Position numbers and translations under genes: made by a program | Assembly (NCBI GenBank): GCA_050732995.1 | Contig: JBOHSA010000233.1 | Location: 1-17,752, forward strand | Reading direction: 5' to 3' | DNA from: JBOHSA01 sp050732995 | Lineage (GTDB): Bacteria > Gemmatimonadota > Gemmatimonadetes > Gemmatimonadales > GWC2-71-9 | Length of the DNA: 17,752 nt | Notes under the pieces: generated by a model | The model's database searches: none | What the model was told of the DNA's origin: nothing | The model's input: only the letters and a program-made list of their open reading frames with translations | Part shown: positions 1-5,617 of the stretch, piece by piece | Layout of the letters: every line of letters starts with the position of its first letter | Position numbering within the stretch: the first letter of the stretch is position 1

Positions 1-117
1 ACCACGCGGTCGATCACGGCGAGATAGGCGCCTTCGCCCGAGCCGGGCGGGAGCGGCACGTTCACGTTGGAGCCCTCGCCCGCGCCGCCGCCGCGCGCGC
101 CACCGCGCCGGGACAAA
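1..117 (-). pseudogene. Histone deacetylase/acetoin-utilisation family fragment (N-terminus missing)
   Basis: Read on the minus strand, this stretch gives GAGEGSNVNVPLPPGSG followed by EGAYLAVIDRVV, up to the window edge. The NVPLPPGSG...AYL...RVV pattern is typical of bacterial class II histone-deacetylase-like amidohydrolases, just after the HQ..YP..G loop. A normal gene would have roughly 150 residues upstream, including the catalytic HH and the Asp/His zinc ligands. Here the upstream sequence becomes low-complexity Arg/Gly and then runs into the opposite-strand DUF4382 gene. No start codon with a ribosome site is visible. The frame stays open upstream to at least base 180 but shows no family signature there. 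It is either a decayed 3' remnant or an assembly or recombination joint. The family call rests on one motif recognised by eye. Confidence 0.5.
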
Positions 118-175
118 ACAAACCCAGGCCCGCGCGCCCGAATCCTCCGAAACCCTAGGTCAAAGGATGCGCCCG

Positions 176-745
176 ATGTCTCGCCCTAGTCGCCTCGTTC
201 TCTCCGTGGCCGCGGCCGTCCTTAGTGGACTGGCCGCCTGCGACGGGACGGGGCCGCAGCTCGCCCCGGTGAGCCTGTATCTGACCGATGCGCCCTCGGA
301 CCAGATCGCCAGCGCCCGGGTCTGGATCTCCCGAGCCTACCTCGTTCCCGGAAGCGACGACACTGACGGGCCGGGCTTCACCATCACCGACGACCCGCAG
401 GAGTACGACCTGCTCCAGCTGCAAAACGGGGTGACCGCGCTGCTCGGCAACGCTCTCATTCCCGTCGGAGACTACGCCCAGCTCCGGCTCGTCGTCGACT
501 CCGCCAAGATCAGCCTCGTGGACGGCGCGACGTTCGCGGACGGCTCGAGCGCCCGCACCCTCAAGGTTCCGAGCGGCATGCAGTCGGGGATCAAAGTCTC
601 GTTTCCCGGAAAAGTGCACGTCGACCCGGCAGGCGCGGACATCGTGGTGGACTTCGACGTGACGCTGAACTTCACGTTCCAGGGCGCGCCCGATGCGCTG
701 CGGGACGTGCTGTTCACCCCGTTGCTGAAGGGCACCGTACAGTAG
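176..745 (+). CDS. DUF4382 domain lipoprotein
   Basis: This is a 189-aa exported protein. Residues 1-22 form a lipoprotein signal peptide: Arg near the N-terminus, a hydrophobic stretch, then lipobox L-A-A-C with lipidated Cys22. The rest looks like DUF4382: an opening LYLTDAPSD strand, LLQLQNGVTALLGN, then DYAQLRLVVDSAKI, LKVPSGMQSGIKV and a closing FDVTLNF...FTPLL strand. This family is predicted to be a beta-sandwich surface or periplasmic domain of unknown function, with the pattern of a carbohydrate- or matrix-associated protein. An upstream in-frame ATG at 167 touches the AAAGG ribosome site with no spacing, whereas ATG 176 sits 9 nt after it, so 176 was chosen. The gene appears monocistronic, because a terminator-like hairpin follows at 791. 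Confidence 0.82.
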   Translation: MSRPSRLVLSVAAAVLSGLAACDGTGPQLAPVSLYLTDAPSDQIASARVWISRAYLVPGSDDTDGPGFTITDDPQEYDLLQLQNGVTALLGNALIPVGDYAQLRLVVDSAKISLVDGATFADGSSARTLKVPSGMQSGIKVSFPGKVHVDPAGADIVVDFDVTLNFTFQGAPDALRDVLFTPLLKGTVQ

Positions 746-790
746 CCCACGCTTGCCCCCGCTCCCGGGCGACGATAGGTTGACCCGGCA

Positions 791-833
791 GGTCGGCTGC
801 GACTCCCTTGGGCGTCGTGGCCGACTCCGTTTT
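791..833 (+). terminator. Rho-independent terminator-like hairpin after the DUF4382 gene
   Basis: The arms GTCGGCTGCGAC (792-803) and GTCGTGGCCGAC (814-825) pair over all 12 positions in RNA, counting two G-U wobbles. G791-U826 can extend the stem by one, and the loop is the 10 bases 804-813. A short T-run (830-833) follows after CCG. The hairpin lies 46 nt after the DUF4382 stop and ends 20 nt before the next gene's ATG. It therefore insulates the two genes, or forms structure in the leader of the reductase gene. Confidence 0.5.
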
Positions 834-835
834 CA

Positions 836-844
836 GGGGGGGGG
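836..844 (+). promoter_or_regulatory. Nine-G tract acting as ribosome-binding site of the FMN reductase
   Basis: This is an uninterrupted run of nine G residues, 8 nt before ATG 853. It is the only purine-rich Shine-Dalgarno candidate. Length changes in such a tract would alter spacing and possibly expression. No other start-proximal AGGAG is visible. Confidence 0.4.
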
Positions 845-852
845 CATCCGGC

Positions 853-1413
853 ATGAGTGGGGCGACCATCCAGCTGCGGGCGGTAGGCCTCTCGGGCAGC
901 CCGGCGTCCCAGTCGAAATCTCGGACGCTGCTCGAGCGTGCGCTCGCCGTGCTGCGCTCGGGGGGGGCGGCGGTGACGTCGTTCGATCTCGCCACGCTGC
1001 CCGCCGATGCGCTCCTGGGGCGCGCCCGGGCGCCCGAGCTCGACGCGGCGCTCGCCGCAGTGGGGGCCGCGCACATCGTCGCGGCCGCGACGCCGGTGTA
1101 CCGGGCGGCGTACACCGGCCTGCTGAAGGCGTTCTTCGACCTGATGCCCCAGGACTTGCTCCAGGGCAAGGTGGGGGTCCCGATCGCCACGGGCGGCGGG
1201 CCGGCCCACTCGCTCGTGGTGGACCACGCCCTGCGTCCGTTGTTCGCCAGCGTCGGTGCCGCCACGGTGCCGACCGGGGTCTACGGCGCCGACGCCCAGT
1301 TCAAGGACGGCGCGGTGGACCCGAAGCTCCTGGCACTGGTGGACGCCGCGGCGGCGGAAGCGCTCACCCTGGCGCGCGCGCTTACCGCCGCGCGCGGCCC
1401 TGTTGCCCGCTAG
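853..1413 (+). CDS. NADPH-dependent FMN reductase, SsuE/MsuE-like flavodoxin fold
   Basis: A 186-aa cytoplasmic flavoprotein of the NADPH_dep_FMN_red family, expected to reduce flavin or quinone-like substrates with NAD(P)H. Visible signatures are an early GLSGSPASQSKS phosphate-binding loop for FMN, the ATPVYRAAYTGLLKAFFDL segment typical of SsuE-type proteins, PIATGGGPAHSL, then DHALRPLFASVGA and a GVYG loop. The length matches the family. ATG 853 was chosen because the FMN loop begins about 12 residues later and a run of nine G (836-844) serves as the ribosome site. Earlier in-frame TTG/GTG starts add an unconserved leader. The gene converges on doxX and shares its stop with it. SsuE normally pairs with a sulfonate monooxygenase, and none is present here, so a redox-stress role is at least as likely. 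The exact substrate is unknown. Confidence 0.82.
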   Translation: MSGATIQLRAVGLSGSPASQSKSRTLLERALAVLRSGGAAVTSFDLATLPADALLGRARAPELDAALAAVGAAHIVAAATPVYRAAYTGLLKAFFDLMPQDLLQGKVGVPIATGGGPAHSLVVDHALRPLFASVGAATVPTGVYGADAQFKDGAVDPKLLALVDAAAAEALTLARALTAARGPVAR

Positions 1414-1808
1414 AGCAGGCGCTCGAGCGAATACGCCCCGGGTCCCGTCACGGCCAGGGTGAGGGCGGCGGCGATGAGCACCAGGTTGTACTCGAAGCCG
1501 CCATTTTGAATGAAGAAGCCCTTGGGGCCGTGGACCTTGGCGATGGCCACCGCCATGGTCGCGAGCACGAGCAGCGCGGCGATCGGGAGGTAGAGCCCGA
1601 GGATCAGCAGGAGCCCGGCCACGAGTTCGCCGGCGACCGCGGCGGTCGCCCACACCGGGGCAGGGGTGAACCCGAGGCTCGCGACATAGCCCTTGGTGCC
1701 GTCGAACCCCGGCCCGCCGAACGCCCCGAAGCCCTTTTGGGCGCCATGGGCCAGGAATACGAATCCCAGCACCAGCCGCAGCATCAGCAATCCCAGATCC
1801 GTCAGCAT
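1410..1808 (-). CDS. DoxX family integral membrane protein
   Basis: A 132-aa protein with four hydrophobic segments and the DoxX pattern: LMLRLVLGFVFLAHGAQKGFG in helix 1, a loop with GFDGTKGYVASLGF, then a TAAVAGELVAGLLLILG helix, LAVLATMAVAI-type helix 3 (the seen residues are LLVLATMAVAIAKVHG), a GGFEYNLVLIAAALTLA helix and a short tail. Family members sit in the inner membrane and several act with oxidoreductases in thiol or quinone stress. ATG 1808 was chosen because AAGGGGG lies 7-8 nt upstream. The TTG at 1826 would include that ribosome site in the coding sequence. The gene is divergent from the MarR gene, and the intervening promoter carries a palindrome at 1828-1845, so control by that regulator is likely. 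Its stop overlaps the reductase stop in a CTAG palindrome. Confidence 0.85.
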   Translation of the reverse strand: MLTDLGLLMLRLVLGFVFLAHGAQKGFGAFGGPGFDGTKGYVASLGFTPAPVWATAAVAGELVAGLLLILGLYLPIAALLVLATMAVAIAKVHGPKGFFIQNGGFEYNLVLIAAALTLAVTGPGAYSLERLL

Positions 1809-1819
1809 TCGGTTCCCCC

Positions 1820-1847
1820 TTGACAATTATCTTGATATCGAGATACT
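1820..1847 (+). promoter_or_regulatory. Sigma-70-type promoter of the MarR gene
   Basis: A perfect TTGACA box at 1820-1825 and a GATACT box at 1842-1847 are separated by 16 bp. The predicted start is about 45-50 nt ahead of the MarR ATG. On the other strand GATAAT (1831 to 1826) could be the -10 of doxX, although its -35 is poor. Confidence 0.5.
1828..1845. promoter_or_regulatory. Palindromic operator, probable MarR binding site
   Basis: The 18-mer TATCTTGATATCGAGATA is a nearly perfect inverted repeat; the half-sites match at 8 of 9 positions. It fills the spacer between the -35 and -10 of the MarR promoter and overlaps the possible doxX -10. From memory it resembles the ATCTCGAATTCGAGAT operator of Bacillus MhqR, a quinone-sensing MarR protein whose regulon includes a DoxX-like gene. 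Binding here would block both promoters. Specific recognition is inferred. Confidence 0.55.
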
Positions 1848-1883
1848 TCACATCGAGCTATATTCCCAACACCCGGCGGCGGC

Positions 1884-1889
1884 AGGAGG
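1884..1889 (+). promoter_or_regulatory. Ribosome-binding site fixing the MarR start
   Basis: A consensus AGGAGG ends 10 nt before ATG 1900. This decides the start against much longer in-frame extensions that would run through the promoter and into doxX. Confidence 0.75.
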
Positions 1890-1899
1890 TTCCCGGCCC

Positions 1900-2361
1900 A
1901 TGGCGGAACGGAAGGACCCGGCGCTGTCGCTCTGGGTGGTGCTGGCCCGGGCGTTCGACGCCGTCGAGCGGCATTCGCGCGCCAGCATCGCCCGGCACGG
2001 CCTGGGCACCACCGAATTCGGCGTGCTGGAAGTGCTGTATCACAAAGGACGGCTGCCCGTGTCCGAGGTGCAGCGGCGCATCCTCGTGGAGAGCGGCAGC
2101 ACGACGTACGTCGTGGACAAGCTCGTCGCCCGGCGGCTGGTGCGACGGACCCCGAGCACGGACGACCGGCGCGTGACCCTGCTCTCGCTCACGCCGGCGG
2201 GTCGGCAGCTGATCGCGCGGATCTTTCCGGCCCACGCCCAGGTGATGCGCAACGCGGTGGACAGCCTCTCGCGGCGCGAGCTGGGGACGGCAAGTGCGTT
2301 GTTGAAGAAACTCGGCAAAGGCGCGGCCGATCACGCTCGGCCGAGGATGGACCTGCCCTGA
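1900..2361 (+). CDS. MarR family winged-helix transcriptional regulator
   Basis: A 153-aa dimeric DNA-binding protein of ordinary MarR length. It has an N-terminal dimerisation helix (LWVVLARAFDAVERHS), then TEFGVLEVLYHKGRLPVSEVQ, the recognition-helix region SGSTTYVVDKLVARRLVRR, and the beta-wing DDRRVTLLSLTPAGRQL, followed by C-terminal dimerisation helices. This wing pattern is diagnostic. The start is set by the AGGAGG at 1884-1889. The gene is divergent from doxX and has a probable self-operator at 1828-1845, so it probably represses itself and doxX. No Cys is present, so a thiol-oxidation switch like that of OhrR is not possible; a small-molecule or quinone ligand is more plausible. Its stop is 2 nt from the convergent stop of the beta-barrel gene. 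Confidence 0.88.
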   Translation: MAERKDPALSLWVVLARAFDAVERHSRASIARHGLGTTEFGVLEVLYHKGRLPVSEVQRRILVESGSTTYVVDKLVARRLVRRTPSTDDRRVTLLSLTPAGRQLIARIFPAHAQVMRNAVDSLSRRELGTASALLKKLGKGAADHARPRMDLP

Positions 2362-2363
2362 CC

Positions 2364-3023
2364 CTACTCGCGCACCGGCACCGCCACGCCGAGGAGCACC
2401 GCATCCACCGTCTCCCGCCGCGTGCCGCCGCCCATCCGGGCCTGCTCGATGCGATAGGCCAGCCGCGCCCAAACGTCCGGGCCGGCGACCAGCACCTGGA
2501 TGCCGCCCTCCGCCCCCCGGCCGCTCCCGAACGACTCACGGACATCGACGTCGCCCGCGGGGGCGGCCCAGATCTCGAGAAAACTGGTCATCCGATCCGC
2601 CAGCACCGTGACGTGCGCCTGGCCTCGAACCTCCCAGAACAGCCAGCGCTGCTTGCCCAGGTGCGTGGCGTAGGTGCGCGCGTGGGGGCCCACCCACACG
2701 GTCAGCCAGGGCCGGGCCCGGTACCCGAGGAGCGCCTCGCCCTCGGTGAACCGCCGTTCGAGGATGGTGGCTCGCGCCGTGTCGGGCGTGAGGTGGCCCT
2801 GGCCATAGCGGATTCGGAGCCGCAGCGCGCCGCGCTCGACCACACCTTCGCCGGCCAGCGTGAAACCGGTCAGCAGCTCGCGCCCGTCAGCGGTGCGACT
2901 CCGCACCGTGTGCGTACCGGCCGCGAGTCCGACGGTCGCGTGCAGTTGGGGGGTGGTGCTGGGGGCCTGCGCCATGGCGCCCGACGCGCAGGCGAGCAGG
3001 ACCGCGACGGCGCGGCCGGTCAT
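2364..3023 (-). CDS. Secreted beta-strand-rich protein, probable outer-membrane component
   Basis: A 219-aa protein with a Sec signal peptide (residues 1-19, ending AMAQA). The mature part is mostly alternating hydrophobic/polar strands rich in aromatic residues, for example LRLRIRYGQGHL, WLTVWVGPHAR, RWLFWEVRGQAHVTVL, FLEIWAAPAG, VWARLAYRIEQ and VDAVLLGVAV. This is what a small beta-barrel or jelly-roll protein looks like. No named domain was recognised. ATG 3023 overlaps the upstream gene's TGA as ATGA, indicating translational coupling. It is the last gene of the minus-strand operon that includes the kinase and the giant Ig protein, so an envelope role tied to them is likely. Function is otherwise unknown. 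Confidence 0.7.
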   Translation of the reverse strand: MTGRAVAVLLACASGAMAQAPSTTPQLHATVGLAAGTHTVRSRTADGRELLTGFTLAGEGVVERGALRLRIRYGQGHLTPDTARATILERRFTEGEALLGYRARPWLTVWVGPHARTYATHLGKQRWLFWEVRGQAHVTVLADRMTSFLEIWAAPAGDVDVRESFGSGRGAEGGIQVLVAGPDVWARLAYRIEQARMGGGTRRETVDAVLLGVAVPVRE

Positions 3024-4075
3024 GGCGTGAGCATCACGGGCTCGCCCGCGCGGATCTGGAGTCGGCGGTCGCGGCGCCGGCGCACGTTCTCCGCTGCGGC
3101 CGCGGCGCGCGCGTCGCGCCACCGGTCGCGCACGGCGCGGTTGCGCTCGACGTTCTCTCTTATGGCGGCGCGGGGGCGCTGCGCGAAGAACCCGATCACG
3201 CCGCCCAGCGTCACCGCGCCGCCCACCACCACTCGGCCTCCGGCGGCGTCTTCGCCGCCGGCCACCAGGCTCGGCAACAGGACGATCGCCGCACCCACGA
3301 CGGCGCCGGGCGCCAGCGCTTTCAGAGCGGGACCAACGGGACGCCGCTCGGCGAGGAGCTGCGAGTCCGCGGGCGGGAGCGGCAGCGGCAGCGTGTCGCT
3401 CGTCACCACGGTGACCTCCAGCGGCACATGGAGCATCCGGACCACGGTGGGCCCGTCGCGTGAGGTCACGGTGAACGTGTAGCGGCCGGCGGGGACGAGG
3501 GCACCGGCGGTGTCGAGCCCGTCCCACCGGAGGTCGAGGCTGTCGCCGATGGGGCCGGTGTACAGCGCCCGGAAGGGTCGGCCGTCCTCGAGCGTGACCG
3601 CCGCGGTGATCTCGTGGAACGAGCTGGCGAACAGCCGGATGACGAACCCCTGCTCTCCCGGACGGAACTCGGCGACGGCCAGGGGGGAGAGGGGGGGCCG
3701 AGTGAAGACCGCCTTCGTGGCGCGCCGCATCTCTTCGAACAGGTTCAGGACCTCGGGTGGGAAGACGAGCTCGTCGGGGCGGTAGCGCGGATCGAGCAGG
3801 ACGAGCTGGCGCGCGGCGGACCGTGCCGAGTCGGGCCGCTCGCGAATCAGCTCGGTCGCCGCGAGATGAATCAAGGCCCGCGCCCGCTCGGGGCGCGGCA
3901 GACCGGCCGCTCCCGAGAACGCGAGCGCGCGGCGGAGATAGCCCGCCGCCACCTCGAACTCCAGACTCTGGTAGGCCCGGACCGCCTGGTCGAGCAGCTC
4001 GGCGGCGGCCTGCGCGTGGCTGGTGGCGGGGGCGCCGAGTGTGAGCGCCAGCAGCACGGAGGGGGGCCACCTCAC
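3020..4075 (-). CDS. Periplasmic protein with helical-repeat and FlgD-like Ig domains
   Basis: A 351-aa protein starting with GTG 4075, which overlaps the kinase stop as GTGA. Residues 1-22 are a signal peptide ending ATSHAQA. Residues about 24-120 are amphipathic helices resembling TPR repeats (LLDQAVRAYQSLEFEVAAGYL, then ARALIHLAATELIRERPDSA). They end in DPRYRPDELVFPPEV, a pattern common in Gemmatimonadota-type periplasmic TPR proteins. Residues about 130-230 form an Ig-like fold with WDGLDTAGALVPAGRYTF, the hallmark of FlgD-like and carbohydrate-binding beta-sandwiches. Two hydrophobic stretches follow near residues 255-300, then a strongly charged Arg-rich segment. It could be membrane-anchored at this end. 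Position and coupling suggest a structural or sensory partner of the kinase. No enzymatic motif was seen. Confidence 0.72.
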   Translation of the reverse strand: MRWPPSVLLALTLGAPATSHAQAAAELLDQAVRAYQSLEFEVAAGYLRRALAFSGAAGLPRPERARALIHLAATELIRERPDSARSAARQLVLLDPRYRPDELVFPPEVLNLFEEMRRATKAVFTRPPLSPLAVAEFRPGEQGFVIRLFASSFHEITAAVTLEDGRPFRALYTGPIGDSLDLRWDGLDTAGALVPAGRYTFTVTSRDGPTVVRMLHVPLEVTVVTSDTLPLPLPPADSQLLAERRPVGPALKALAPGAVVGAAIVLLPSLVAGGEDAAGGRVVVGGAVTLGGVIGFFAQRPRAAIRENVERNRAVRDRWRDARAAAAAENVRRRRDRRLQIRAGEPVMLTP

Positions 4076-5613
4076 GGCCGCACCTCCCGGAGCCGGATCC
4101 TGAGGAGCTTGATGGCCTGCCCCGGAGCGACGATCACGGTCGTGTCGAAGGGGACGTAGCCGTCCCGCGCGACGCGGATGCGCCGCCGGCCGGGCGCGAG
4201 CGGCACGTTCGTCCTGGGCGTGTTGCCGATCGACCGGCCGTCGACGAACACCTCGCCCCACGGACCTTCGGCTTCGGTACTGACCCCCAAGGTACCGGGA
4301 GTGACCGGCGGTGCGACTGGCTCCCGCCGCGGCGGCGGAACCCGAGCCGCTTCGCCGGTGGGGCGAATAGCCGCCCCCCCCCCCTGGGTGGGCTTCCTGG
4401 TGGTGGTCGAATCGGAGGAGGTCGCGTGGGTAGCGCTCGTGTCCCGCGTCGGGGGGTTGACGGGTGGGCCGGCGACGCCGGCATTGCCCGACTGCAGCAC
4501 CGCCCAGACGGCTCCCGCGGCCAGGAGCGCCCCTCCCCCGCCGGCCGCGAGCCAAGCGCGCGCCCGGCGGGCGCGGGCGGGAGCGACGGGGACGCTGGGG
4601 TCGGAATCGTCCAGCCGCTCGCCGAGTGCCCGCGTTGCAGGGGTCGGGGAGGTCCGGAACGCGGCCGGCGCGCGGGGAACGGCCCGGCCTCCCAGCGCCT
4701 GCACGAACTCGGCGATGTCGGCGAACCGGTCCCCCGGCTTCTTGCTCATCGCCCGCACCAGAGCGTCGGAGACGGGGACGGGAACGTCCGGCTTGACGTC
4801 GGCCAGGCGCGGGGCCGGCTCGAGCAGGTGCTTGCGGATTAGCTCGCCGAGGGAATCGCCACTGAAGGGGACGGTGCCGGCCAGTGCCTCGTAGGTCAGG
4901 ATCGCGAGCGAGTACTGGTCGGAGCGGCCGTCCGCCTGCTGGCCCTCGAACTGCTCGGGGGACATGTAGCGCGGGGTGCCGAGCGAGCCGCCGGTGCGGG
5001 TGAGGGCGACGCTGCCGAAGGCGCGCGCGACGCCGAAGTCGCACACCAGCGCCCACCCGCTGTCGTCCATCATGACGTTGGCGGGTTTGATGTCGCGGTG
5101 CACGACGCCGTGGCGGTGCGCGTAGTGCAGGGCGCTCGCGACCTGCTCCACGATCTTGAGGCAGTCCTCCAACGGCACAGGGCCCGCGTGCTCGATGACC
5201 TCGGCGAGCGAGCGGCCCTTGATGTACTTCATGGCGTACCACAGGAACGTGCCCGTGGCGCCGACCCGGAAGATCGGGACGATGTGCGGGTGGTCGAGCG
5301 CCGCGGCGATCTTGGCCTCGCGCTCGAACCGCCGGGCGGTGTCGGGGTCGTGGATGAACTGGAGCGGCAGGATCTTGAGGGCGACGGGCCGGGACAGCTC
5401 GATCTCGTAGGCGAGGTACACGAGCGACATGCCGCCGCGCCCGAGCAGCTCCGCGATCTCGTACTGGCCGCCGAGATCGCGGCGCAGCGCGCGCTCGAGC
5501 TCCTCCGAGACGGCCTTGGGCGCCGGCTCGGCGCCCAGAAGGGTGAATCCGCAGCGCGGGCAGGCCTCAGCCGTCGCCGGGACGTCGTCGAGCGAGCAGC
5601 GCGGGCAGATCAT
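4072..5613 (-). CDS. Transmembrane Ser/Thr protein kinase with zinc ribbon and PEGA domain
   Basis: A 513-aa Hanks-type kinase. A zinc ribbon opens the protein (C3, C6, C18, C21). The kinase domain spans about 51-310: glycine loop GRGGMS (58-63), VALKIL lysine K80, helix-C glutamate about E99, catalytic HRDIKPAN (172-179), DFG (192-194) and SPE (218-220). All catalytic residues are present, so it should be active. A transmembrane helix lies at about 353-373, then a Thr/Pro-rich linker, then a PEGA domain (about 441-510) presumably outside the membrane. The linker holds a run of 11 G (4374-4384 on the plus strand as C). ATG 5613 is required by the zinc ribbon, but its GAGGAG sits directly against the start. 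The stop of the giant lipoprotein gene lies 4 nt upstream, and the next gene overlaps the kinase stop. Likely role: coupling an envelope cue to phosphorylation. Confidence 0.93.
   Translation of the reverse strand: MICPRCSLDDVPATAEACPRCGFTLLGAEPAPKAVSEELERALRRDLGGQYEIAELLGRGGMSLVYLAYEIELSRPVALKILPLQFIHDPDTARRFEREAKIAAALDHPHIVPIFRVGATGTFLWYAMKYIKGRSLAEVIEHAGPVPLEDCLKIVEQVASALHYAHRHGVVHRDIKPANVMMDDSGWALVCDFGVARAFGSVALTRTGGSLGTPRYMSPEQFEGQQADGRSDQYSLAILTYEALAGTVPFSGDSLGELIRKHLLEPAPRLADVKPDVPVPVSDALVRAMSKKPGDRFADIAEFVQALGGRAVPRAPAAFRTSPTPATRALGERLDDSDPSVPVAPARARRARAWLAAGGGGALLAAGAVWAVLQSGNAGVAGPPVNPPTRDTSATHATSSDSTTTRKPTQGGGAAIRPTGEAARVPPPRREPVAPPVTPGTLGVSTEAEGPWGEVFVDGRSIGNTPRTNVPLAPGRRRIRVARDGYVPFDTTVIVAPGQAIKLLRIRLREVRP
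4374..4384 (-). repeat. 11-G homopolymer tract inside the kinase gene
   Basis: The coding strand reads CA followed by 11 G and then CGGCT, encoding Gln-Gly-Gly-Gly-Ala just after the transmembrane helix and Thr-rich linker. Runs of this length are prone to slipped-strand errors. Loss of one G shifts into a frame that stops at 4134-4136. Gain of one G shifts into the frame of the downstream gene, which is open from 5242 to 3020. Confidence 0.8.
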
Positions 5614-5617
5614 CTCC

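Noticed and set aside
853..1413. FMN reductase as a direct target of the MarR regulator
   Set aside because: It is convergent with doxX and separated from the operator by the whole doxX gene; no second copy of the palindrome was seen upstream of 853.
753..1823. Plus-strand open frame spanning the FMN reductase and doxX regions
   Set aside because: Both underlying genes are recognisable in other frames; this one has random Arg/Gly composition.
3020..5242. A 740-codon continuous minus-strand frame treated as one protein
   Set aside because: Its first half lies in the wrong frame of the kinase gene. The real gene starts at GTG 4075 with a signal peptide. The open upstream frame matters only for the slippage idea.
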